10,958 nucleotides of DNA from JACQID01 sp035289125 (GCA_035289125.1 DATDXW010000007.1:1-10958), one strand, 5' to 3'. Shown: positions 1-7,952, counted from the first letter of the stretch. Program-made: numbers and translations. Notes: generated by a model from the sequence alone, not told the origin.

Positions 1-16
1 GTAAAAATATTATTTG
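1..16 (-). terminator. Possible T-run terminator after atpD
   Basis: Directly after the atpD stop the minus strand reads CAAATAATATTTTTAC, an AT-rich stretch with a run of five T. Archaeal transcription often ends at T-runs without a hairpin, so this could end the ATP synthase operon. The window stops here, so a further gene such as the atpG found after atpD in some methanogens cannot be excluded. The evidence is weak. Confidence 0.2.
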
Positions 17-643
17 TCACGCCGTCTGCATTCTCTGCTTTATCTTCTTCATCCTGAACGTCGTCTCCCTATCCATTTCTTCCAGTCTCATTGCGATGAA
101 GCGGCGCTGCTCATCAAGGCGCGGGATGACTATGTATTCCAACGAATTAACGCGGCGCTTCGTCTTTTCTATTTCGATCAGCAGGCGGCGCAGCTTCGTT
201 TCCACTTCTGCTACGTCAAGCGCTTTTTCCAAGAGCTCTTCATAGTTTTGCGCCATCTCGTCCATGCGCATAGACGAAGAGAGAAGCCCGTAGCCGCGCT
301 CTTCCATCGATTTGCGTATCTTTCCTTTTTTTATTTGTGGAATCTTCACGCCCATGACGTTCCTAATTTCCAAGTCAACAGACGGCCGGTCTTTCAGCGC
401 AAGAGAGAGGCTCTTTATCTCGGTGACGCCTTCCAGCGCTGTAGTTTCAATCATAGACAAGTGCGCCTTTTGGTAAAGGATGTTTAGCTCTCCTCTAAGG
501 TTTTTCGCGTCCTTGAGCGCGGCGTAGAATTCCATTATCAGCCCGTCGCGCTTTTTCTTCAGTATTTTATGCCCGGACTCGGCGAGCTTAATGCGCGTTT
601 TGACGACAAGAAGCTCTGCTCGCGTCGGATTCACGTCCTGCAT
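17..643 (-). CDS. atpD: A-type ATP synthase subunit D (central rotor shaft)
   Basis: Subunit D is the rotating central-stalk shaft inside the A3B3 head, counterpart of bacterial gamma and V-ATPase D. The protein of 208 residues has the family hallmarks: an N-terminal DVNPTRAELL segment (residues 3-12), the charged helix GHKILKKKRD near 24-33, and the C-terminal motif TKRRVNSLEYIVIPRL at 161-176. Both ends are long helices that would form the antiparallel coiled coil, and the length is normal. The reading frame stays open upstream to a GTG at 727, inside atpB, but family alignment places the start at the ATGATG pair. I chose the second ATG (643) because the GGCGA ribosome-site-like sequence is then 5 nt away, against 2 nt for the ATG at 646. 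With this choice atpB stop and atpD start share one base (TGATG), implying coupled translation. It is the last operon gene visible. Confidence 0.96.
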   Translation of the reverse strand: MQDVNPTRAELLVVKTRIKLAESGHKILKKKRDGLIMEFYAALKDAKNLRGELNILYQKAHLSMIETTALEGVTEIKSLSLALKDRPSVDLEIRNVMGVKIPQIKKGKIRKSMEERGYGLLSSSMRMDEMAQNYEELLEKALDVAEVETKLRRLLIEIEKTKRRVNSLEYIVIPRLDEQRRFIAMRLEEMDRETTFRMKKIKQRMQTA

Positions 644-2016
644 CATTTTCGCCTGTAGTATTTTTGCTTGAGCTCTGGAGAGATACGGGTCAGCTCGTCT
701 TCCGGAATGGAAGAAAGCAATTCCCACGCAATATCCAGCGTCTTTTCAATGCTCCTGTCTTCGTTCATGCTCTGCTTGACGAAAGCCTGCTCAAACGCGG
801 TGGCGAACTTCAGCAACCGCTTGTCGCGTTCGGACAGCGCTTCTTCGCCTACGACGGCGGAAAGGCTACGAAGGTCGCGGCCCTGGGCATAAGCGGCATA
901 AAGCTGGTCCGAAACGTTTTTGTGGTCCTCGCGCGTCTTGCCCGTGCCTATGCCCAAGTTCATTAAACGTGAAAGGCAAGGAATGACGTCTATCGGGGGG
1001 TAAACGCCTTTCCGATGAAGCTCGCGACCCAGTTGTATCTGGCCCTCTGTAATATAACCGGTAAGGTCGGGTATCGGATGAGTTCGGTCGTCGCCGGGCA
1101 TCGTTAAAATGGGAATTTGCGTTATGCTGCCTTTTTTGCCCTTGATTATTCCGGCTCTCTCGTAAATGGAAGCCAAGTCAGTGTACATGTAACCCGGATA
1201 GCCGCGCCTCGCAGGTATTTCGCTTCGGGCTGAGGATATTTGGCGTAGCGCTTCGCAATAGTTCGTCATGTCCGTGAGTATCACAAGCACATGCATTCCT
1301 TTCTTGTACGCGAGATACTCCGCGGTCGTGAGAGCCATACGCGGCGTTATAAGGCGTTCGGTCGCCGGGTCGTCGGCGAGATTGAGGAACACGACAGCGT
1401 GCTCTATCGCGCCCGTTTCTTCAAAGCTCTTGATGAATTTTTTTGATTCCTCGTTCGTTATCCCCATTGCCGCGAAGACGACGGCGAAGCTTTCGCCGCT
1501 TCCCCTAACCTTGGCCTGTCGCGCTATCTGCAAAGCAATTTCATTGTGCGGCAGGCCTGCGCCCGAGAATATCGGCAGCTTCTGGCCGCGGACGAGAGTG
1601 TTCATTCCGTCTATCGTTGAAATACCGGTTTGAATGAAATCCTGCGGCAATGCCCGTGAGTAAGGATTAAGCGCCGCCCCGGTTATGTCTATCTCCTCTT
1701 CTGGTATTATCTCCGGGCCGCCGTCTATAGGATTGCCGAAGCCGTCCAAGACACGCCCGAGCATATCCTCGCTTACCTTTGCCTTTATCACGTCGCCGAG
1801 AAAGCGAACGCTCGCATGTTTGTCCATTCCTGTAGTGCCTTCGAAGACCTGCACGATGACGACATCGCGCGATGTGTCCAGCACCTGCCCGATACGCTTC
1901 CCGCCTCCGGGCAAGATGACGTTCACTATTTCATTATAGCCCACGTCATGCGTTTTTTTCACGAAGATGAGCGGACCGGCTATCCTGTCTATAGTCTTGT
2001 AATCCTTAAGCAGCAT
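643..2016 (-). CDS. atpB: A-type ATP synthase subunit B (non-catalytic nucleotide-binding subunit)
   Basis: Subunit B alternates with subunit A in the A3B3 hexamer and supplies the arginine finger to the catalytic site. The 457-residue protein has the N-terminal beta-barrel (about 1-75), the degenerate P-loop region FSGAGLPHNE (150-159), which lacks the GKT of catalytic subunits as is usual for B, and LSRLMN (348-353), whose Arg350 is the likely arginine finger. It also carries the family stretch GKTREDHKNVSDQL near 359-372 and a helical C-terminal domain. Length is normal. It starts inside the end of atpA with an 11-nt overlap. A good archaeal Shine-Dalgarno, GGTGA, lies 6 nt before the ATG, within the last atpA codons. 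Its stop overlaps the atpD start. No intein or missing segment is seen. Confidence 0.98.
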   Translation of the reverse strand: MLLKDYKTIDRIAGPLIFVKKTHDVGYNEIVNVILPGGGKRIGQVLDTSRDVVIVQVFEGTTGMDKHASVRFLGDVIKAKVSEDMLGRVLDGFGNPIDGGPEIIPEEEIDITGAALNPYSRALPQDFIQTGISTIDGMNTLVRGQKLPIFSGAGLPHNEIALQIARQAKVRGSGESFAVVFAAMGITNEESKKFIKSFEETGAIEHAVVFLNLADDPATERLITPRMALTTAEYLAYKKGMHVLVILTDMTNYCEALRQISSARSEIPARRGYPGYMYTDLASIYERAGIIKGKKGSITQIPILTMPGDDRTHPIPDLTGYITEGQIQLGRELHRKGVYPPIDVIPCLSRLMNLGIGTGKTREDHKNVSDQLYAAYAQGRDLRSLSAVVGEEALSERDKRLLKFATAFEQAFVKQSMNEDRSIEKTLDIAWELLSSIPEDELTRISPELKQKYYRRK

Positions 2017-3742
2017 TCTTCCTCACCATCTCCTCCAGCTCTTTCTTCATCTCCCTGTCCGTTTCGTTCAGTATCTTTTCATGATCCGGATAAAACTTGG
2101 CCTCGGATATCCTGTTCTTGGATTTCATGGAAATTATGTCCCTCACGGGCGCGCCCACGTCAAGAGCCGAACGGGCGCATTCTTCGAAGAAAAGTATGCT
2201 CTTCAGCATCCGCATGCTTTTTGCCGGCGAACAATAGCTGTCTACTTCGTGGAAAGCGTTCTGCTGGAGGAAAAACTCGCGGATAAGGCGCGCGACTTCA
2301 AGCGTAAGCTGTTCTCTCTCGGGCAGGGCGTCGCTGCCGATGAGTTGGACGATTTCCTGAAGCCTCTGCTCTTCCGAGAGAATGGAGCGCACATTGCTTA
2401 TCACTGTTGTCCACTCGCTTGACACGTGAGAGCTGTACCAATCGGCCAGCGACGACTCGTACTGGCTGTAAGAATTGGTCCAGTTTATTGACGGGAAGTG
2501 CCTGCGGCTTGCCAACGATGCATCAAGAGCCCAGAACGTTTTGGTTATTCTCTGCGTTGCCTGCGTGACGGGCTCGGAAAAGTCTCCGCCGGGCGGCGAC
2601 ACCGCACCGATGACACTGATAGAGCCGACAGCGCCGGACATGACAACGGCTTTGCCTGCGCGCTCGTAAAATTCAGCGAGGCGCGAAGACAGATAAGCCG
2701 GATAACCCTCCTCGCCTGGCATTTCCTCCATGCGTGACGAAATCTCGCGCATCGCTTCCGCCCATCGCGAAGTGGAATCGGCCATCAACGCCACGTCATA
2801 CCCCATGTCCCTGTAATATTCGGCTATCGTTATACCCGTATAAATGGAAGCTTCGCGCGCCGCGACGGGCATGTTGCTAGTATTGGCTATCAGCGTGGTC
2901 CTTTCCATCAGCGACTTTCCACTCCTTGGGTCAATCATCTCCGGAAATTCGACCAGCACCTCGGTCATCTCGTTGCCGCGCTCCCCGCAGCCAACGTAAA
3001 CTATGATGCTTGCGTCGCTCCACTTTGCAAGGGATTGCTGGCATACAGTTTTTCCGGCGCCGAACGGACCTGGTATCGAAGCCGTGCCGCCTTTTGCCAG
3101 CGGAAAGAGCGAGTCAAGTATTCTTATTCCTGTTATCAGAGGCATGTCGGGCACGAGCTTTTCCCTGACAGGGCGCGGCATGCGTATCGGCCAGCGCTGC
3201 ATCATCGCGATTTCAACGTTGCCGATTTTGGCTATGCATTCTTCCACGGTGAAAGAGCCTTCTTTTATTTCGTCTACTACGCCGCCTGCGCTTATCGGAA
3301 CCATTATTCTGTGCTCTATCGTTTCCGTCTCTTTCACAGTGCCGATGAAATCGCCTTCCCTGACTTTCGCGCCTTTTTTCACGGAAGGCTTGAAGTGCCA
3401 CTTCGCTGCGCGATCAAGCGCGTTGACCACGGCGCCCCGCTTAATGAAGTCGCCCATAGACTTCTGCAACTCGGGAAGCGGGCGCTGGATGCCGTCATAT
3501 ATGCTCTTGAGTATTCCCGGACCAAGCTCAACGCTCAACGGGAAGCCTGTATTTTCCACGGGCTCCCCCGGCTTCAGGCCGGACGTGTCTTCGTAAACCT
3601 GGATGGCGACGCGGCTGCCGTTTATCTCTATGACTTCGCCGACCAGCCGTTCGTCGCCCACGCGCACGACGTCGTACATCTTTGCATCCAGATTTTCGGC
3701 TATCACTACCGGGCCGGATACCCTGAATATGCTTCCTTTCAT
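2006..3742 (-). CDS. atpA: A-type ATP synthase subunit A (catalytic subunit)
   Basis: This is the catalytic subunit that makes or hydrolyses ATP in the A1 head. The 578-residue sequence shows the N-terminal barrel (1-70), the archaeal/vacuolar non-homologous region (about 110-195) absent from bacterial beta subunits, a canonical Walker A GPFGAGKT at 225-232, the GCGERGNEMTE motif at 251-261 with the catalytic-site glutamate, and a Walker B-like DVALMAD at 316-322. It ends in the helical C-terminal domain. Length is normal. The P-loop, a known intein insertion site in some archaeal atpA genes, is uninterrupted. The gene follows atpF by 6 bp. Unlike its neighbours it lacks a GGTGA: the nearest candidate is GGAAG, 9 nt before the ATG. 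Its end overlaps atpB by 11 nt. Assignment is essentially certain. Confidence 0.98.
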   Translation of the reverse strand: MKGSIFRVSGPVVIAENLDAKMYDVVRVGDERLVGEVIEINGSRVAIQVYEDTSGLKPGEPVENTGFPLSVELGPGILKSIYDGIQRPLPELQKSMGDFIKRGAVVNALDRAAKWHFKPSVKKGAKVREGDFIGTVKETETIEHRIMVPISAGGVVDEIKEGSFTVEECIAKIGNVEIAMMQRWPIRMPRPVREKLVPDMPLITGIRILDSLFPLAKGGTASIPGPFGAGKTVCQQSLAKWSDASIIVYVGCGERGNEMTEVLVEFPEMIDPRSGKSLMERTTLIANTSNMPVAAREASIYTGITIAEYYRDMGYDVALMADSTSRWAEAMREISSRMEEMPGEEGYPAYLSSRLAEFYERAGKAVVMSGAVGSISVIGAVSPPGGDFSEPVTQATQRITKTFWALDASLASRRHFPSINWTNSYSQYESSLADWYSSHVSSEWTTVISNVRSILSEEQRLQEIVQLIGSDALPEREQLTLEVARLIREFFLQQNAFHEVDSYCSPAKSMRMLKSILFFEECARSALDVGAPVRDIISMKSKNRISEAKFYPDHEKILNETDREMKKELEEMVRKNAA

Positions 3743-3748
3743 TTAAGT

Positions 3749-4048
3749 TTACTTCCACAAATCTATTCCAAGCGAACGTTTAATCATCATTTTTAAATTC
3801 TCCTCGCCGCTCACGTCGTGCGAAAGTATGACGAAAGTCGGCTTCACGCTCGTGTCCACCGCTTCCTTCATCCTCGGATTAAGCATGTCGTAAATGGTTT
3901 TATTGATTATCACCACGGCATTATTACCGCTCATCACGTTTTCCATGACCCTGTTGACGGTGTCCTTCTCCACGACAAACGTACTTTTTATGCCTGCGAT
4001 ATTGAAGCCCACCACAAAGTGCTCATCGCCGACCGCAGTTATGTCCAT
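3749..4048 (-). CDS. atpF: A-type ATP synthase subunit F (central stalk)
   Basis: Subunit F is a small Rossmann-like protein that binds subunit D in the central stalk. The 99-residue sequence begins MDITAVGDEHFVVGF and has the alternating strand/helix pattern of the family, with a buried strand NNAVVIINKTIYDML in the middle and a short amphipathic C-terminal helix. The open frame extends one codon upstream to a TTG at 4051, but I place the start at the ATG at 4048. There GGTGA is exactly 4 nt away, as for atpE and atpC, and the ATG shares one base with the atpC stop (TGATG). The next gene, atpA, begins 6 bp downstream. The identification rests on sequence pattern plus its fixed place between C and A. 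Confidence 0.95.
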   Translation of the reverse strand: MDITAVGDEHFVVGFNIAGIKSTFVVEKDTVNRVMENVMSGNNAVVIINKTIYDMLNPRMKEAVDTSVKPTFVILSHDVSGEENLKMMIKRSLGIDLWK

Positions 4049-5001
4049 CAAATCACCAGATTTTCTTCCACGAACTTTTCGTCCAGCGCATTCATCTTCG
4101 CGCTCATGAGCAACCGTATATTCCTCGCTTCGGTTTCTTTGTGTATGAGATACCCGAACACAGGCGCCAGAGCTTTGCCGCGCATCAGCGACGAAGCCTG
4201 CCGGAACATAACCTTCTCTATATTATTTTCCAGTACTGTGCGCTTTGCGCGCGAACCCTTCGCGAGCTCAGGACGCTCCTTTTCCAGAAGCGCCAGACAC
4301 TGCTCATAACCGACTTTGAGCATCTTCGCCACAATGCCGGATGGTTTCCCTATCACGTATCTGGCTGTACCTGCCTTGTGATACTTAAGCTTCATTATAT
4401 TCCTTATGTTCATAAGCTCAACCGTCCTTGCGAAGAACTTCGCGACAGCCGGCTCTATTTCATCTGATGACAGCGCGGCATAATACCTCATGTCTATCTC
4501 ATTCTCAACGTCGCCGAGCCGCCCGGGTAGCGCCTTCTTGATGTCATCACTCTTCATGCCTGTTATCTTTGCTATAGCTTTGGCGCACGCATCCGGGTTC
4601 TTCGCTGCCGCCGCGCAGAAGGCGTGCGTCGTGGGCTCAACCGGTATCACGGAATAGTTCAAGTCGCCGTCGCTTATCCTGTTTGCGAAACGGCGGGCCA
4701 AAAGCTTGGCGTTGGCGTAAATCCACTTGGAAGCATAAAGGCGAACAGGGTTTTTTTCACTTTTTTCCGTTACGCGCATAAGCTTGTTCGCGACCGCTGC
4801 AAGACTTTCATTCAGTGCCATGCTCACAAGTTCGGCGCCTCTGTAGGAAACGAGGCGGGACATCTCCTTCCCGTATTCGCCGCTTTCCAGCGCACGGGCC
4901 ATTTCATGCACTCCCATTTTCCGCATACGTGAATAATCGTCGCTCGTTAAGAGTTTCGATTTCATTGCCCTGACTCTTGCGACTGCGTAAGCATGCGCCA
5001 T
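4048..5001 (-). CDS. atpC: A-type ATP synthase subunit C (rotor-ring connector)
   Basis: Subunit C, of the AC39/V-ATPase d family, is a funnel-shaped helical protein that couples the D/F shaft to the membrane rotor ring. The 317-residue sequence is almost wholly helical and starts AYAVARVRAMKSKLL, a typical opening for the family. Internal repeats of the kind seen in three-lobed C subunits are visible as RxxNIRNIMKLKYH (about 190-210) and ARNIRLLMSAKM near the C terminus. It is slightly shorter than the usual 330-350 residues. It begins immediately after the atpE stop with no intervening base. The ribosome site GGTGA is formed by the last atpE codons, 4 nt from the ATG. Its stop overlaps the atpF start by one base. 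Confidence 0.95.
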   Translation of the reverse strand: MAHAYAVARVRAMKSKLLTSDDYSRMRKMGVHEMARALESGEYGKEMSRLVSYRGAELVSMALNESLAAVANKLMRVTEKSEKNPVRLYASKWIYANAKLLARRFANRISDGDLNYSVIPVEPTTHAFCAAAAKNPDACAKAIAKITGMKSDDIKKALPGRLGDVENEIDMRYYAALSSDEIEPAVAKFFARTVELMNIRNIMKLKYHKAGTARYVIGKPSGIVAKMLKVGYEQCLALLEKERPELAKGSRAKRTVLENNIEKVMFRQASSLMRGKALAPVFGYLIHKETEARNIRLLMSAKMNALDEKFVEENLVI

Positions 5002-5547
5002 TCAATCACCGAAAAGTTTGCACGAAACCGAACGCAGCGTCCGCTGTTTCAGCGTCTCTTTTATCGTGCCGAAGCTGAGGTCCACTGCCTCGTCGCCACT
5101 TTCGATTATTATGCCGCCTTCAATGGCGGCTGGAATCGCGTCAGCGCCCAGCGCTTTCGCTGCGCCCACGTCTTCCTTTGCAACGCGCACTCTGTCCACT
5201 TTCCTGAGATGCGCTTTCCCCGCGTCAAAAAGCAGGCGAAGCAACTCTTTCTTGCCCAGTTCGTTTTCCAGCCGGGAAAAAAACGCGCTGTACGCATGGT
5301 TCACTGCCTCTTTTTTCTCTTCTGCGACGTCCTTTTTCGCTTTTATTCTTGCCGATGCCAACTCTCTGGTTTCGAGGCGCAACGCGCTTTCGCTGGACTC
5401 GCGTTTCATTCTTTCCTTTTCCCGCTCTACATCTGCTCGGGCAACTGAGATAATCTCCTCTCGCTTTGCCTGCGCGTCTTTGCGGATTTGCTCGGCTTGC
5501 TGCGTAGCTTCGCCGATTATTCCGGCTCTCATTTCCTCTGCTCCCAT
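5002..5547 (-). CDS. atpE: A-type ATP synthase subunit E (peripheral stalk)
   Basis: Subunit E pairs with subunit H to form the peripheral stalks that stop the catalytic head from turning. The 181-residue protein has a long charged N-terminal helix (about 1-90, rich in Glu, Arg, Lys and Ala, coiled-coil-like) and a globular C-terminal domain with GGIIIESGDEAVDLSFGT at 144-161, the conserved segment that contacts subunit B. Length is normal. GGTGA sits 4 nt before the ATG, 6 bp after the end of atpK. The next ATG (residue 6) lacks this spacing, so the first is preferred. The long antisense open frame over this gene is a shadow of its biased codon use. Confidence 0.95.
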   Translation of the reverse strand: MGAEEMRAGIIGEATQQAEQIRKDAQAKREEIISVARADVEREKERMKRESSESALRLETRELASARIKAKKDVAEEKKEAVNHAYSAFFSRLENELGKKELLRLLFDAGKAHLRKVDRVRVAKEDVGAAKALGADAIPAAIEGGIIIESGDEAVDLSFGTIKETLKQRTLRSVSCKLFGD

Positions 5548-5562
5548 TTTTTCACCAAGAAA

Positions 5563-5772
5563 TCATGCCAGTATCTGCAGAGCGACGACGAGACCGAATA
5601 TGACGAGGGTTTCGGGGATGACCGTCAGTATCAGCCCTTTTGTAAAAAGCTCTTCCTTTTCAGCCATTGCGCCTACTGCGGCTGCACCTATCTCTTTCTC
5701 CGCATAACCTGCCGCTAGCGCGGTAAGTCCTATTGCTAATCCAGCTCCTATGGCTGCCATTGATTCTACCAT
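5563..5772 (-). CDS. atpK: A-type ATP synthase subunit K (proteolipid c, rotor ring)
   Basis: This 69-residue proteolipid is the c subunit of the membrane rotor. It forms a single two-helix hairpin: helix 1 about residues 5-37, a polar loop AEKEELF (37-43), and helix 2 about 45-69. Glu54 in VIPETLVIFG is the conserved ion-binding carboxylate. One carboxylate per hairpin is the simple arrangement, unlike the duplicated or triplicated c subunits of some methanogens and eukaryotes. I see no glutamine in helix 1, which would argue mildly against a sodium-specific site, but ion specificity cannot be settled from this. A strong GAGGTGA ribosome site overlaps the end of atpI, with the GGTGA 6 nt from the ATG. 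This suits a protein needed in many copies per complex. The gap to atpI is 11 bp. Confidence 0.96.
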   Translation of the reverse strand: MVESMAAIGAGLAIGLTALAAGYAEKEIGAAAVGAMAEKEELFTKGLILTVIPETLVIFGLVVALQILA

Positions 5773-5783
5773 CTTCTTTCACC

Positions 5784-7565
5784 TCATTCTTTTTGCCCAA
5801 AGGGCTTATATGGCTTTCCTGCTCCTTTGTAGAACTTGCCGAAAAGCTCAACATAGTGTAGCCTCATGGACTGCAGAAATGCGTCCATTATGCCCATCGC
5901 TATATTTATTGAATGGCCTATTATTAATATCATAACGCCAAAAATCGTGCCTACTATGCCGCCCGCAAACAGAGGCGCAGCCATGTGGTTTACGACAAGC
6001 GCAAGCGATGCAGAGGCGAGCCCTATGGCCGCCAATCGTGAATAGGATAGGACGTTAGCTAAGAGAGAAGGAAGCTCGAAAATGCCGCCTACTCCCTCCG
6101 CTTTCGCTATCATTCCTATCGCGACAACGCCAAGCACCACGGGCACCGTGGAGTTTATCGTGATGTAACCGAGCGTGTTAAGCAGCAGCGCGATTCCGCA
6201 GGCTTCCAGAATTATCCATGAAAGCTTTGCCATTACGGCTTTCGCAATGCCATGATGACGCCTTTCGTTTATGAAACCGAGAATGAAGCCGGCATTCATG
6301 TGAATCAATCCCAGCACCGCCGATGCCACTATCATCCCGTTCACGTCCTCTATCCTGTGTACAAACGGAGTGAGGTGATAGCCGAAGAGCTCCTCTGTCC
6401 CGAAAAATTCGCCGAATATGAAACCGAAAACTATCGTGGACAAAGCGGATAATATCGAAACGTCTATCAGAGCCCTTATGTTCCGCATCTTGTTGCGGAG
6501 AAGCACGGCAAGTGCGAGTATCACAGCACCGTACCCCATGTCACCTATCATGAACCCATAGAAGACGGGAAAACTGAGAAGGATGAGCCATGTGGGATCA
6601 AGCTCGTCATAGCGCGGAAGCGAATATAAGTCGAGGAAAAACTCAAATGACTTTGCCACTTTCGGATTGTCCAGTTTCGTGGGCGCGTCCTCTGTCGCCG
6701 TTGCCTTCATGAACGCTTCCCTTGTTATTGCGCTTATCTTTTCTTCCAGCTTTGTCACGTTCTTTGATGGTATCCAGCCCTGAACTACAAAGGCGTTCCT
6801 GCTTACGGCGAAGCGCAGAGGCGCCTCGTCTTTTTCTATCGCTTCCACCAGCATCGCCTCTATCGAGAGTATCTTCTCCTGCGATTCCTTCAGCTCTGCA
6901 ATCGCGCTGTTTATCTCCGCCAGCCGCGCGGCGATTTTCGCCTTTTCGCTTTTTGTCGTTTCAATCGCAGAGGCGATGCTTCCCCTGCCTTCCACGGGCA
7001 CGGCTTCTTCCGCAATGCACGAACGCATCTCACTGAGCACCTTCGCGTCGTTTTTCCTGCAGAACGCGACAGCTGGTGCCTTTTCTTCGTTGCGCGAGAA
7101 TAGTATTATGCCTTCCGCCTTCAGCGGCTTTTTTATATAACCAGCTACCATGACTAAAGACTTGTATCCGGACAACGACGAAAAATTCTTTATTCCGGCA
7201 TCGCGGAGAAACGCCAGGGATTTTTCTTTTTTTTCGATATCGCTTTCCTGCAGTTTTTTTTTCTCGTTGTAAAGAGACGAGGCTTTTTCACGCAACTCCT
7301 TCACAATATGCGACGCCTGCGAAAGGCTCATTTTTATTTTTTTCGAAGAGCCGTTTATACCTGTAATGGACTTCACGGCGGTTATGTCAAGAAGCATCTC
7401 TGAAATTTTTTCGGCGTCCTGCATGGGCGAGCCGATGGAAAGCTCTTTTTCCTTGTAGTCCTGTATGTGCAATGCATTAAGAGAATATAAGGTGTCTATC
7501 ACCTGCCGCATGTGCACCTTGGGAGCGGCTATTGTTACCTTGCTCATTTTCTCCGGATAAAACAT
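5784..7565 (-). CDS. atpI: A-type ATP synthase subunit I (membrane stator, a-subunit equivalent)
   Basis: Subunit I holds the two ion half-channels next to the rotor ring and anchors the peripheral stalks. The 593-residue protein has a soluble N-terminal half (1-320) with coiled-coil stretches near 85-120 and 205-245, then about seven or eight membrane helices. Family signatures are FYGFMIGDMGYG (335-346), GEFFG (385-389), LSYSRLAAIGLA (506-517) and LQSMRLHYVELFGKFYKG (564-581), where Arg568 is the likely essential arginine facing the rotor glutamate. At 593 residues it is shorter than the roughly 640-700 common in the family, mainly in the soluble arm. It begins 6 bp after atpH. The ribosome site is weak (AAGTGA, with GTGA 6 nt upstream). 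An alternative ATG six codons in is possible, but MFYPEKM fits the family opening. Confidence 0.96.
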   Translation of the reverse strand: MFYPEKMSKVTIAAPKVHMRQVIDTLYSLNALHIQDYKEKELSIGSPMQDAEKISEMLLDITAVKSITGINGSSKKIKMSLSQASHIVKELREKASSLYNEKKKLQESDIEKKEKSLAFLRDAGIKNFSSLSGYKSLVMVAGYIKKPLKAEGIILFSRNEEKAPAVAFCRKNDAKVLSEMRSCIAEEAVPVEGRGSIASAIETTKSEKAKIAARLAEINSAIAELKESQEKILSIEAMLVEAIEKDEAPLRFAVSRNAFVVQGWIPSKNVTKLEEKISAITREAFMKATATEDAPTKLDNPKVAKSFEFFLDLYSLPRYDELDPTWLILLSFPVFYGFMIGDMGYGAVILALAVLLRNKMRNIRALIDVSILSALSTIVFGFIFGEFFGTEELFGYHLTPFVHRIEDVNGMIVASAVLGLIHMNAGFILGFINERRHHGIAKAVMAKLSWIILEACGIALLLNTLGYITINSTVPVVLGVVAIGMIAKAEGVGGIFELPSLLANVLSYSRLAAIGLASASLALVVNHMAAPLFAGGIVGTIFGVMILIIGHSINIAMGIMDAFLQSMRLHYVELFGKFYKGAGKPYKPFGQKE

Positions 7566-7571
7566 CGCATT

Positions 7572-7892
7572 TCACTTTAGCATGTCTTCAAACTCTTTCT
7601 CAAGGAGCGTCATCGTTTTCTCCCCGTTCTTTGACGACTTGTCCCGTATCTTTTTCATTTCCCTGGCGCGCTGCTCCTCTATTTCCCGCTTCTTTTCATC
7701 TATCCTTATTTTTTCCTCTTCCAAACTTCTTCGCATTTCTTCCCTGAATTTTGCCGTTTCCTTTTCCAGCATAGACTTTGCTTCGGCGCGCGCCCTTGAA
7801 AGCGCGCTTTCCCGCTCCTGCTCGGCATTCTTTACGATTTCCTCCGCCTTCGCCTCTGCTTCGCGGATACTCTGCAGAACGTTTTCGTCCAT
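7572..7892 (-). CDS. atpH: A-type ATP synthase subunit H (peripheral stalk coiled coil)
   Basis: First gene of the operon, encoding a 106-residue coiled-coil protein that pairs with subunit E in the peripheral stalk. The sequence is almost entirely one charged helix (Glu, Lys, Arg and Ala) with the opening NVLQSIREAEAKAEEIVKNA, typical of AtpH and bacterial b/G-like stalk proteins. Identity rests on composition, length and position before atpI, because coiled coils carry few diagnostic residues. The frame stays open far upstream into the divergent gene, but the ATG at 7892 gives a normal length and a family-like start. There is no GGTGA before it. With a TATA-like box about 34 bp upstream, the transcript probably has a very short leader. 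Confidence 0.88.
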   Translation of the reverse strand: MDENVLQSIREAEAKAEEIVKNAEQERESALSRARAEAKSMLEKETAKFREEMRRSLEEEKIRIDEKKREIEEQRAREMKKIRDKSSKNGEKTMTLLEKEFEDMLK

Positions 7893-7920
7893 GATTATCA
7901 GTGAATAGATACCGCAATAT

Positions 7921-7931
7921 CCTTTAAAAAG
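7921..7931. promoter_or_regulatory. Candidate shared TATA box of the divergent promoter
   Basis: The 60-bp gap between atpH and the phosphatase gene contains CCTTTAAAAAG, a TATA-like element whose TTTAAA core is its own reverse complement. Its centre is 27 bp before the phosphatase ATG at 7953. That is the archaeal TATA-to-start spacing of a leaderless mRNA, in keeping with the lack of any ribosome site there. On the other strand it is about 34 bp before the atpH ATG, which would give a leader of about 7 nt. Other AT-rich candidates for atpH are AATATAC (7946-7952) and ATATT (7916-7920). Use of the same box in both directions is inference. Confidence 0.5.
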
Positions 7932-7952
7932 TAAGCACTGCTCTTGTATATT

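Noticed and set aside
928..951. GIGTGKT in AtpB (residues 355-361), which looks like a Walker A P-loop.
   Set aside because: This is the conserved GIGxGKTREDH segment of B subunits, after the arginine-finger region. It is not the nucleotide loop, which is degenerate at 150-159.
2994..3080. Possible intein at the atpA P-loop.
   Set aside because: The coding sequence runs straight through GPFGAGKTVCQQ with no insertion and the protein length is normal.
3035..3796. A 253-codon plus-strand open frame opposite atpA.
   Set aside because: It lies wholly within atpA, shows no domain pattern, and is explained by the codon bias of the real gene.
5018..5707. A 229-codon plus-strand open frame, Ser/Ala-rich, antisense to atpE and atpK.
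   Set aside because: It is the mirror of the strongly biased atpE codons, has low-complexity composition, no recognisable motif and no ribosome site. The minus-strand genes are certain.
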